Assembly (NCBI GenBank): GCA_023426005.1
Contig: JAFABO010000093.1
Coordinates: 1-7,370 of the forward strand
From: Bacillota bacterium
GTDB taxonomy: Bacteria; Bacillota; Clostridia; Acetivibrionales; DSM-1351
Direction of reading: 5' to 3'
DNA: 7,370 bases
In this document: one piece after another, positions 1 through 4,658 of the stretch
Layout of the letters: the number at the start of each line of letters is the position of its first letter
Numbering within the stretch: position 1 is the first letter of the stretch
Program-made: the position numbers and the translations under genes
The notes under the pieces: model-generated
Databases searched by the model: none
The model's input: only the letters and a program-made list of their open reading frames with translations
What the model was told of the DNA's origin: nothing

Positions 1-8
1 TTTTGATT

Positions 9-82
<74 letters not shown>

Positions 83-90
83 GTCAATAT

Positions 91-120
91 TGAGACAGAC
101 TACATCAGCAATCTGTCTCA
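91..120. repeat. Perfect 9-bp hairpin between tRNA-Cys and tRNA-Gly
   Basis: TGAGACAGA at 91-99 and TCTGTCTCA at 112-120 are exact inverse complements around a 12-nt loop. Six T residues follow on the plus strand, so it resembles a terminator in that direction, although no plus-strand gene precedes it. In the tRNA transcript direction there is no T tract. There it may be a processing or stabilising hairpin within the precursor. Confidence 0.55.
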
Positions 121-125
121 TTTTT

Positions 126-200
126 TGGAGCGGGTTAAGAGATTCGAACTCTCGACTTTCACCTTGGCAAGGTGACACTCTACCACTGAGTTAAACCCGC
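126..200 (-). tRNA. tRNA-Gly (anticodon GCC)
   Basis: The minus-strand cloverleaf has acceptor stem GCGGGTT/AACCCGC and anticodon stem TCACC/GGTGA around loop TTGCCAA, giving anticodon GCC. The T-arm is GAGAG/CTCTT-like with the TTCGAAT loop, and the CCA end is encoded at 126-128. It is the fourth gene of the cluster in transcript order. Confidence 0.95.
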
Positions 201-207
201 ATTCTAA

Positions 208-325
208 ATTGTAAAAACCAGCGGATTACTTCGTCAGACTTCCTGTCCTGCGCTCCTCACTTATCACATAAGCTCCGGTGCTCGTCACTTGTCTTCCCTG
301 TACTCCTTGTTTTAGATTTTACAAT
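208..325. repeat. Repeat-like spacer with 9-bp inverted ends between tRNA-Gly and tRNA-Phe
   Basis: The spacer is bounded by ATTGTAAAA (208-216) and its exact inverse complement TTTTACAAT (317-325). Its interior is more GC-rich than the rest of the intergenic DNA. On the minus strand it carries variations of short GGAGC, GACGAG and GAAG-type words in an imperfect tandem pattern, including a CTTAT/ATAAG mini-hairpin. There is no convincing ORF. It looks like an intergenic repeat unit sitting inside the tRNA operon. Copies elsewhere in the genome cannot be tested here. Confidence 0.45.
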
Positions 326-329
326 CTAA

Positions 330-405
330 TGGTGCCCAGAGCCGGAATCGAACCAGCGACACGGGGATTTTCAGTCCCCTGCTCTACCGACTGAGCTATC
401 TGGGC
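330..405 (-). tRNA. tRNA-Phe (anticodon GAA)
   Basis: The minus-strand cloverleaf has acceptor stem GCCCAGA/TCTGGGC, D-arm AGCTCAGTCGGTAGAGCA, and anticodon stem GGGGA/TCCCC around loop CTGAAAA (anticodon GAA). The discriminator is A and the CCA end is encoded at 330-332. It lies third in the Glu-Asp-Phe-Gly-Cys transcript order. Confidence 0.96.
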
Positions 406-409
406 AAAT

Positions 410-486
410 TGGCGACCCGGAACGGGCTCGAACCGTCGACCTCCAGCGTGACAGGCTGGCATTCTAACCAACTGAACTACCGGGCC
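410..486 (-). tRNA. tRNA-Asp (anticodon GTC)
   Basis: The minus-strand cloverleaf has acceptor stem GGCCCGG/CCGGGTC with one G-U pair at 2-71, and anticodon stem CCAGC/GCTGG around loop CTGTCAC (anticodon GTC). The discriminator is G, as is usual for aspartate tRNA, and the CCA end is encoded at 410-412. It is second in the cluster. Confidence 0.96.
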
Positions 487-501
487 ATTTTAAAATTATA
501 A

Positions 502-576
502 TGGTGCCCCATAGGGGAGTCGAACCCCTGTTATCGCCGTGAAAGGGCGGTGTCTTAACCCCTTGACCAATGGGCC
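502..576 (-). tRNA. tRNA-Glu (anticodon TTC), with two stem mismatches
   Basis: The minus-strand cloverleaf carries loop CTTTCAC (anticodon TTC), a perfect T-stem AGGGG/CCCCT and an encoded CCA end at 502-504. Two positions depart from a canonical fold. The acceptor stem GGCCCAT/ATGGGGC leaves a G2-G71 clash where a G-U or Watson-Crick pair is expected. The anticodon stem CCGCC/GGCGA leaves C27-A43 unpaired. All other invariant positions, including U8, U33 and the T-loop, look normal. It is the first gene of the cluster, directly behind the promoter. It may be functional but could be a decaying extra copy. Confidence 0.9.
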
Positions 577-617
577 GTACTTATTATCAGCAGCAGTCTT
601 GCCGACCGACAAAGACT

Positions 618-646
618 ATTTTAACGGGGGATGTAGAAAAAGTCAA
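618..646 (-). promoter_or_regulatory. Sigma-A promoter of the five-tRNA cluster
   Basis: On the minus strand, TTGACT (641-646) and TAAAAT (618-623) are separated by exactly 17 bases. An A/T-rich stretch upstream could serve as an UP element. The predicted start lies about 35 bases before tRNA-Glu. This fits one stable-RNA transcript carrying Glu-Asp-Phe-Gly-Cys. Confidence 0.85.
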
Positions 647-810
647 GCTATTTTTTTATCTTTTTTTCAAATATTATTTTTCAATGCCAAAACCCTTAAA
701 AATACCAGGTCTCAGCCAGGCCCAGTCAGCAAATTACAGGTTTGAATTTTTTTGTGCTGTACAAGTATAATATCTTTCAAATTAGCAAGACTTATACCTT
801 TGTAATTCCA

Positions 811-981
811 TTATTTCACCGTCTTATGCTGGCACCGCTTGCATACCATGAGCTTGCCTCCGTCACTTTTATGGATTTCATACAGAATCTTTATTCTTGT
901 GGCTCTACATACCGGGCAGGTTCCTCTGCCATGTGAAGGTAATTTCCATAAGGTTTTTCCTCTATGAGTTTTTAATGCCAT
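811..981 (-). CDS. Small CxxC/CxxC zinc-ribbon protein, 56 residues
   Basis: I read this ORF directly from the minus strand: ATG at 981-979, TAA at 813-811. The 56-residue product starts MALKTHRGKTLWKLPSHGRG and has two Cys pairs, CPVC (22-25) and CKRC (47-50), 21 residues apart. This is the layout of a structural zinc ribbon. The protein is strongly basic (many K and R), which suggests nucleic-acid or ribosome association, but I cannot name a function. A ribosome binding site, AAAGGAAA, sits about 9 bases before the ATG, and a TATAAT-like box is at 1005-1010. It follows the CD3324-family gene by 72 bases on the same strand with no terminator between, so co-transcription is possible. The paired cysteines and RBS make chance unlikely. 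No clear terminator follows. Confidence 0.72.
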   Translation of the reverse strand: MALKTHRGKTLWKLPSHGRGTCPVCRATRIKILYEIHKSDGGKLMVCKRCQHKTVK

Positions 982-1012
982 TGTCTTTGTTTCCTTTCGT
1001 TATAATTATATT

Positions 1013-1024
1013 GTTTAATTAAAC
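1013..1024. repeat. 12-bp perfect palindrome upstream of the zinc-ribbon gene
   Basis: GTTTAATTAAAC is fully self-complementary. It lies immediately upstream of the TATAAT-like box at 1005-1010 that would serve the small zinc-ribbon gene. The position suits an operator, but an AT-only core palindrome can also arise by chance. Confidence 0.3.
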
Positions 1025-1053
1025 TATAACGCCGTAAAGCTCCCATATCAATT

Positions 1054-1353
1054 TTACAAATGGCTATGAACCGATTTCGAGCAGAGTCCCTTTTCCATGC
1101 TTATGATTCTTCTGATACTCTGTTCGGAAAGATAATATTTGCTTATAAGTGAATTTATTGGAACACCCTTTTTATAATCTGCATAAATCTGCTGATTCCG
1201 TTCTTTTAGGCTTTTTTTGGCACCGCTCTTTTCACCCCAGGCCCTTTGCTGACCGTCTTTGCGGGGTATATAAATAAATTCGCCGTCTATAAATTCCTGA
1301 ATAATCGTGATTACCTCTTTTGGTAGTACATTCTGTGCCTTTAAATACTTCAT
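1054..1353 (-). CDS. CD3324-family helix-turn-helix protein
   Basis: This 99-residue cytoplasmic protein resembles the clostridial CD3324 family from memory: an N-terminal MKYL start, the GEFIYIPRKDGQQRAWG stretch (24-40), a KERN-type basic segment (50-53), and a C-terminal helix-turn-helix around 58-86 ending YYLSEQSIRRII. That HTH resembles Mor-like or resolvase-type recognition helices, so DNA binding is likely, but the target and role are unknown. The start is well supported by GGAGGAG at 1361-1367, seven bases before the ATG. The tail after residue 88 (CSKSVHSHL) is less conserved-looking. A terminator at 1413-1446 lies upstream, so this gene probably has its own promoter or depends on readthrough from the small unit at 1561-1644. 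I could not find a convincing promoter in the 60-base gap. Confidence 0.82.
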   Translation of the reverse strand: MKYLKAQNVLPKEVITIIQEFIDGEFIYIPRKDGQQRAWGEKSGAKKSLKERNQQIYADYKKGVPINSLISKYYLSEQSIRRIISMEKGLCSKSVHSHL

Positions 1354-1412
1354 TTCTTTGCTCCTCCATAAATACCATACTATGAAGCAAAGACCACAAG
1401 TCTTATTTAGAC

Positions 1413-1446
1413 AAAAAACTGCCGCAGGAATTATGCCTGCAGCAGT
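1413..1446 (-). terminator. Intrinsic terminator after the 27-codon ORF
   Basis: On the minus strand an 11-bp stem with one mismatch (left arm 1436-1446, right arm 1418-1428) closes a 7-nt loop and is followed by TTTTTT (1418-1413). It lies between the 27-codon ORF and the CD3324-family gene, so it could end a short RNA or act as an attenuator. Confidence 0.75.
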
Positions 1447-1560
1447 GTCATATTGTTGTTAAATCATTTTATGAACCTGATATAATAAAATAACTAAATA
1501 TTCCGTATGAAATGAAATATCCCGGTTAGCAATCAAATAAATTACGAGCAGTTAGCTATC

Positions 1561-1644
1561 TTATGAAATCAGGTGCCGGCAGAGCATCACTGATATAAGT
1601 TTTGTGGCCTTTACGTTTGAATTGATTGTCTGCATCGTTTTCAT
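1561..1644 (-). CDS. 27-residue small peptide of unknown function
   Basis: ATG at 1644-1642 and TAA at 1563-1561 enclose 27 codons, starting MKTMQTINSN and ending MLCRHLIS. I do not recognise the peptide. It has one Cys, no charged cluster and a mildly hydrophobic middle (LISVML) too short for a confident membrane span. It is supported by signals, not by homology: AGGAGGA at 1651-1657 is six bases from the ATG, a 17-spaced promoter lies at 1685-1713, and an intrinsic terminator lies at 1413-1446. This gives a discrete RNA of roughly 260 nt. It could be a leader peptide, a small secreted or membrane-active peptide, or a dual-function small RNA. The start-codon region is an exact 11-nt complement of the stop-codon region. 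Confidence 0.5.
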   Translation of the reverse strand: MKTMQTINSNVKATKLISVMLCRHLIS

Positions 1645-1684
1645 AAGATCTCCTCCTAAAATTTATTGTGTATAGCACTTGTAA

Positions 1685-1713
1685 ATAATACCATAAGTAA
1701 CCTTTTATTTCAA
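1685..1713 (-). promoter_or_regulatory. Sigma-A promoter of the 27-codon ORF
   Basis: On the minus strand, TTGAAA (1708-1713) and TATTAT (1685-1690) are spaced by 17 bases. An extended TGG precedes the -10 box. The start of transcription would be about 30-35 bases before the 27-codon ORF. Confidence 0.75.
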
Positions 1714-1758
1714 TCTAATAAACAAATATAATCATTCTTGGTATATTTGAATTATTAC

Positions 1759-1805
1759 AACAAGAAAGCACGTATTTCAACTTTGGAAATACGTGCTTTC
1801 TTGTT
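1759..1805 (-). terminator. 20-bp perfect hairpin terminating tRNA-Lys
   Basis: Arms 1759-1778 and 1786-1805 are perfect inverse complements around a 7-nt loop, directly after the tRNA-Lys CCA end. The right arm in transcript direction ends TTTCTTGTTG, a poor but T-rich tail. The symmetric stem could also block transcription from the other side. Confidence 0.75.
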
Positions 1806-1806
1806 C

Positions 1807-1882
1807 TGGTGACCCATCGGCGATTCGAACGCCGGACACCTTGATTAAAAGTCAAGTGCTCTGCCAACTGAGCTAATGGGTC
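1807..1882 (-). tRNA. tRNA-Lys (anticodon TTT)
   Basis: The minus-strand cloverleaf has acceptor stem GACCCAT/ATGGGTC, anticodon stem CTTGA/TCAAG around loop CTTTTAA (anticodon TTT), a T-arm CGGCG/CGCCG, discriminator A and an encoded CCA at 1807-1809. It is a single-gene transcription unit with its own consensus promoter and terminator. Confidence 0.97.
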
Positions 1883-1889
1883 ATGCTTC

Positions 1890-1931
1890 TGTTAAATGAC
1901 ATTTAATTATATGTTGTTAAATGACATTTGA
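1890..1931. repeat. Two copies of a dyad-symmetric 15-mer in the tRNA-Lys leader
   Basis: TGTTAAATGACATTT occurs at 1890-1904 and again at 1915-1929, a 25-base period. Each copy contains the dyad TTAAATGACATTTAA, perfect in the first copy (1892-1906) and with one mismatch in the second (1917-1931). Both lie between the promoter and the mature tRNA, inside the transcribed leader. Confidence 0.7.
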
Positions 1932-1950
1932 TTTGTCAGCAACAGTAGTC

Positions 1951-1979
1951 ATTATAGCAGGCACAGAAAAGCTTGTCAA
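1951..1979 (-). promoter_or_regulatory. Consensus sigma-A promoter of tRNA-Lys
   Basis: On the minus strand, TTGACA (1974-1979) and TATAAT (1951-1956) are both perfect consensus and are spaced by 17 bases. The A/T-rich upstream stretch at 1985-2012 could be an UP element. The leader to the mature tRNA is about 60 bases. Confidence 0.92.
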
Positions 1980-2063
1980 CATGCTTGTTATAATTTTTTT
2001 AACGAATTTTTTAACTTGGAAATGCTTGTCTTTTGCCTTATGCCGTATAATTTAGAATGGGTT

Positions 2064-2101
2064 GGTAAAAAAAGCCTGACATTTTTACTTGTCAGGCTTT
2101 A
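2064..2101 (-). terminator. Intrinsic terminator of the XRE gene, overlapping its stop codon
   Basis: On the minus strand AAAGCCTGACA pairs with TGTCAGGCTTT around an 8-nt loop, followed by an uninterrupted T run. The TGA stop codon of the regulator gene (2094-2092) is inside the left arm, so translation termination and hairpin formation overlap. Confidence 0.88.
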
Positions 2102-2439
2102 TGTTTCATTAATTCAAACATCACATCAAGATGTTTAAGCATCAGTTTTTGTTCCTCTATACTCAATGTGGAAAGCTTGTTCACCAAAAGGGAAAGGGTA
2201 GTGTTATCAATGTCCCCTTTGGAGGGTTGTATATATTTGAATAAATCTTCAAAAGTGGTATCTAAACCACTTACAATTTTCTCCAAGCTGTCAATTTTGA
2301 CAGTCTTTTCACCCCTTTCTAATCTTCCCAAATGGAATGGAGTTATATTTGCCCTTTCTCCTAACTTTTCCAGACTCAACCCCTTCTCTATCCTCAAAAT
2401 TCTAATCCTATCTCCTAAAACTTTTCTTATATCATCCAC
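2092..2439 (-). CDS. XRE-family (Cro/C1-type) transcriptional regulator
   Basis: This 115-residue cytoplasmic DNA-binding protein has an N-terminal HTH_3 domain at about residues 5-67. The order GDRIRILRIEKGLSLEKLGERANIT, then the recognition helix ending HLGRLERG (37-43), then PTID-like KIDSLEKIVSGL, is typical of Cro/C1 repressors. Residues 75-115 are a short helical tail that could serve dimerisation. The ATG at 2439 lies about 11 bases from GAGGGG, which is long. An in-frame TTG at 2445 (spacing about 7) would add two residues and is a serious alternative start. A dyad at 2484-2505 near its promoter fits autoregulation. A sigma-A promoter for a 49-codon membrane-protein ORF lies divergently at 2536-2564, making that ORF the natural regulatory target by inference. 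Confidence 0.9.
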   Translation of the reverse strand: MDDIRKVLGDRIRILRIEKGLSLEKLGERANITPFHLGRLERGEKTVKIDSLEKIVSGLDTTFEDLFKYIQPSKGDIDNTTLSLLVNKLSTLSIEEQKLMLKHLDVMFELMKHKA

Positions 2440-2483
2440 AATATTTCACCCCTCATTACTAGAAAGTTATATTGTCTACTTGG

Positions 2484-2505
2484 AAACTACAATGTCCTGT
2501 AGTTT
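2484..2505. promoter_or_regulatory. Operator-like inverted repeat upstream of the XRE gene
   Basis: AAACTACA (2484-2491) and TGTAGTTT (2498-2505) are perfect 8-bp arms around a 6-base spacer, a geometry typical of HTH dimer operators. A related half-like word, AAACTGTAGG, lies at 2524-2533, just before the plus-strand -35 box. A plausible minus-strand -10 box (TATAAC, near 2468-2473) lies downstream, so binding would cover the regulator's own promoter. Confidence 0.55.
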
Positions 2506-2535
2506 ATATTCGTGAGTATAATTAAACTGTAGGTA

Positions 2536-2564
2536 TTGACTTCTGTGTAAAAATTTTCTATACT
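2536..2564 (+). promoter_or_regulatory. Sigma-A promoter of the divergent small ORF
   Basis: TTGACT (2536-2541) and TATACT (2559-2564) are spaced by exactly 17 bases. The promoter points away from the XRE gene, towards the ORF at 2655-2804, leaving a leader of about 80 bases. Confidence 0.78.
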
Positions 2565-2654
2565 ATAGATGTGGAATATGTAAGAAAATTTACAAATATG
2601 GATAATATATAGTAACCATGACAATTGTTTGTAACTTTGAGTAAAACGGGGAAG

Positions 2655-2804
2655 ATGGTGAATGTGAACATGTGGCTTGGATTATGGTCTTTTACAGCGG
2701 ACCCAAAGCAAAATATACTAAATTTTGCACTATTACTTTTAATCTTAAGTGCTGCAATAACAGCTGATCATTTTGCAGAAAGAAAAAACAGAAAAAGAAG
2801 ATAG
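2655..2804 (+). CDS. Small single-span membrane protein, up to 49 residues
   Basis: I read this ORF directly; it is one of the few on the plus strand. From ATG 2655 it runs MVNVNMWLGLWSFTADPKQN, then one hydrophobic segment of roughly 16 residues (ILNFALLLLILSAAIT), then a very basic tail (ERKNRKRR) ending at TAG 2802-2804. This is a single-pass or surface-anchored protein with a positive cytoplasmic end. Weak GGGG-type ribosome binding sequence at 2648-2651 fits GTG 2658 better than ATG 2655, and GTG 2664 or ATG 2670 are also in frame. I recognise no family. Support comes from the strong promoter upstream and the divergent XRE regulator. Its size and charge resemble small membrane-active toxins or small membrane modulators, but that is speculation. 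Confidence 0.55.
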   Translation: MVNVNMWLGLWSFTADPKQNILNFALLLLILSAAITADHFAERKNRKRR

Positions 2805-2932
2805 GCATTTGGCCCATCCTCTTGAAATTTTTATGTCTATTAAAACTGCTCCACCAGCGTATTTGCTCCGCACCCTGCACCTAAGTAGCTGTTAACACTC
2901 ATTAACCGCATTTTCATATATCAGGGTACAAC

Positions 2933-2978
2933 AAAAACTGCTGCGAGACAGCCTTTTACAGCTGTCTCGTAACAGCTT
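2933..2978 (-). terminator. Intrinsic terminator of purA
   Basis: On the minus strand CGAGACAGC pairs perfectly with GCTGTCTCG around an 8-nt loop. The stem extends outward another eight pairs after one mismatch, including two G-U pairs. It is followed by a T run at 2937-2933. It begins 15 bases after the purA stop codon. Confidence 0.88.
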
Positions 2979-2993
2979 CCACAACAAAGTCAT

Positions 2994-4265
2994 TTATTTG
3001 ACTATTACATGTTCTCTGTCTTTTCCTACGCCTATAAGCCCGATTTTAACACCAACCAGTTCTTCAATCCTCTTAAGGTATTTTTGAGCGTTTAAAGGCA
3101 GCTTATCAAAGCTTTTGACACCGGAGATATCTTCCTCCCAGGGTTCAAAAACCTCATAAACAGGTTCACACTTCGCAAGCTCATTAAGGCTGGCAGGGAA
3201 GTAGCTGATTATTTGCCCGTTATATTTATAACCTGTACAGAGCTTGATTTCCTTGAGCTTGCCTATGGTATCCACATGATTGATGGCAAGTGCTGTCAAA
3301 CCGTTTATTTTGGCGGCATACTTGATCATAACCGTATCGAGCCAGCCGCACCTTCTGGGCCGGCCTGTTGTTGTTCCGTATTCCCAGCCCAATTCCCTGA
3401 TGTTATCACCGACTTCATTGTCTTGCTCGGTTGGGAATGGCCCGGCTCCAACTCTTGAGGTGTAAGCCTTAAGAACTCCGTAAACTTCATTGATGTAAAC
3501 AGGACCCAGACCTGAACCAGTACATACTCCCCCCGCTATGGGATTTGATGAGGTGACATAAGGATAGGTTCCGAAATCAATATCCAGGAAATTTGCCTGA
3601 GCTCCTTCAAACAATATATTTTTACCGTTGTCTATAGCCTCAGCAAGGATTTTCGTAGTATCAGTAATGTATTTCTTCAGCTGTTCGGCATAGCCTAAAT
3701 ACTCCTGTATTATGGAATCTGCCTCATAGGGCTTTCCCCCGTACACTCTCTCAATTATAAGGTTCTTCAGTTCAAGGTTGGTTTTGACCTTCTTTATAAA
3801 TTCTTCTTTATCAATAAGGTCGCACATTCTTATGCCTGAGCGTTCGATCTTATCTGCATAACAAGGTCCGATTCCTCTTTTTGTGGTACCAATACTTTCA
3901 CTGCCTCTGAAATTTTCCTGCAGCTCATCCAGTCCTATGTGATAAGGCATGATTAAATGGGCTCTGTCGCTTATTAAAAGGTGATCCGTGGTGACTCCCC
4001 TTTCGTTCAGGTCTTTAATTTCCTTGAGTAACACAGCCGGATCTACCACTACTCCATTGCCTATAATGCAGGTCTTGCTTGTATGAAGTATACCCGATGG
4101 TATAAGGTGCAATGCGTAATTAGCTCCATTGGCCACAATGGTATGACCGGCGTTGTTGCCGCCTGAAAATCTGACAATGATATCCGACTGTTCAGCCAGC
4201 ATATCAATGTACTTGCCTTTTCCCTCGTCACCCCACTGAGTTCCTACTACTACTCTTACTGCCAT
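2994..4265 (-). CDS. purA: Adenylosuccinate synthetase
   Basis: This cytoplasmic enzyme joins IMP and aspartate using GTP to form adenylosuccinate, the first committed step from IMP to AMP. The 423-residue length is normal for the family. The GTP-binding loop GDEGKGK is at 12-18 with catalytic Asp13, and catalytic His41 lies in GGNNAGHTIV. The IMP-binding block GTTKRGIGPCYADKIERSGIR spans 126-146 with its Arg residues. FEGAQ (219-223) leads into the DIDFGTYPYVTSSN block (228-241), where the usual His and Gly are Phe231 and Ala224. GAGPFPTE (273-280) and TTTGRPRRCGWLD (298-310) complete the set. The start is supported by AGGAGGAG at 4271-4278. The gene has its own promoter (4382-4410) and terminator (2933-2978), so it is monocistronic. 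No purine riboswitch fold was recognised in the leader. Confidence 0.98.
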   Translation of the reverse strand: MAVRVVVGTQWGDEGKGKYIDMLAEQSDIIVRFSGGNNAGHTIVANGANYALHLIPSGILHTSKTCIIGNGVVVDPAVLLKEIKDLNERGVTTDHLLISDRAHLIMPYHIGLDELQENFRGSESIGTTKRGIGPCYADKIERSGIRMCDLIDKEEFIKKVKTNLELKNLIIERVYGGKPYEADSIIQEYLGYAEQLKKYITDTTKILAEAIDNGKNILFEGAQANFLDIDFGTYPYVTSSNPIAGGVCTGSGLGPVYINEVYGVLKAYTSRVGAGPFPTEQDNEVGDNIRELGWEYGTTTGRPRRCGWLDTVMIKYAAKINGLTALAINHVDTIGKLKEIKLCTGYKYNGQIISYFPASLNELAKCEPVYEVFEPWEEDISGVKSFDKLPLNAQKYLKRIEELVGVKIGLIGVGKDREHVIVK

Positions 4266-4381
4266 AGATGCTCCTCCTGTCTATCGAATACAAGTACCTA
4301 TTCTGTATGCTGCCAATGCTGCAATAAATTAATAAAAGTACTTAGCCGTTATTTTGTAAATTTACTGAATCAACCTATTAA

Positions 4382-4410
4382 ATTATAACTTAGTAAGTGG
4401 TATTATTCAA
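4382..4410 (-). promoter_or_regulatory. Sigma-A promoter of purA
   Basis: On the minus strand, TTGAAT (4405-4410) and a perfect TATAAT (4382-4387) are separated by 17 bases. The predicted leader to the purA start codon is about 110 bases. Confidence 0.82.
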
Positions 4411-4574
4411 CTATAACCGCAATTCCCCGGCTTAATTGCTGCATTTTATTATATCCGGCGGTTGTAAAAACCAATTAATAAAACTAATTCTGCTGGGAAA
4501 AGGTAATGGGAAATTCAACAGTCAATTTGAAATCCGAATCCGTAAGATATTTCACCGCATGGGTTGGCACACCA

Positions 4575-4614
4575 AGAAAGGCTTAAGCCAGTATATGCCG
4601 GTTTAAGCCTTTCT
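4575..4614 (-). terminator. 15-bp hairpin after the DUF1858 gene
   Basis: Arms 4575-4589 and 4600-4614 pair over 15 positions with a single G-U pair around a 10-nt loop. In transcript direction the stem ends CCTTTCTTGG, so the T tract is weak but the stem is strong. It begins 45 bases after the DUF1858 stop codon. Confidence 0.65.
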
Positions 4615-4658
4615 CAAAAATTGATCAATCTGATATGATTTTTACCTTTATTGAGAAA

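Larger units (their letters stand above)
4266..4658. other. 393-bp intergenic region between purA and the DUF1858 gene
   Basis: Besides the purA ribosome binding site, promoter and leader (4266-4410), this region holds the hairpin terminator at 4575-4614 and an AT-rich stretch with no convincing gene. The purA leader has a GCAGCAT direct repeat and an AAGTAC/GTACTT pairing that could fold weakly. A 23-codon frame from GTG 4542 to TAG 4474 on the minus strand lacks a ribosome binding site. Confidence 0.6.

Noticed and set aside
742..936. Plus-strand open frame of 64 codons with a TTGAAT-TATAAT pair at 742-771
   Set aside because: It lies antisense to the zinc-ribbon gene, has no ribosome binding site and its start falls inside the putative promoter. 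The promoter has an 18-base spacer and may be AT-rich chance; an antisense RNA remains possible but unsupported.
2168..2515. Plus-strand 115-codon frame
   Set aside because: It is the exact antisense of the XRE gene, which has a clear HTH domain, and it has no ribosome binding site.
2692..2880. Minus-strand open frame of 62 codons opposite the small membrane-protein ORF
   Set aside because: It begins at GTG with no ribosome binding site, sits after the purA terminator, and its Phe-rich run is the antisense of a lysine-rich tail. The plus-strand frame has the better promoter and composition.
4266..4375. Possible purine riboswitch in the purA leader
   Set aside because: The leader has short pairings (AAGTAC/GTACTT) and a GCAGCAT repeat but none of the conserved loop sequences of the purine or PRPP classes that I would recognise.
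4474..4542. Minus-strand frame reading VKYLTDSDFKLTVEF, possibly a gene remnant
   Set aside because: Only about 23-30 codons, no ribosome binding site, no recognisable family, and its upstream part runs into the terminator hairpin. It could be a decayed fragment but there is nothing firm to support it.
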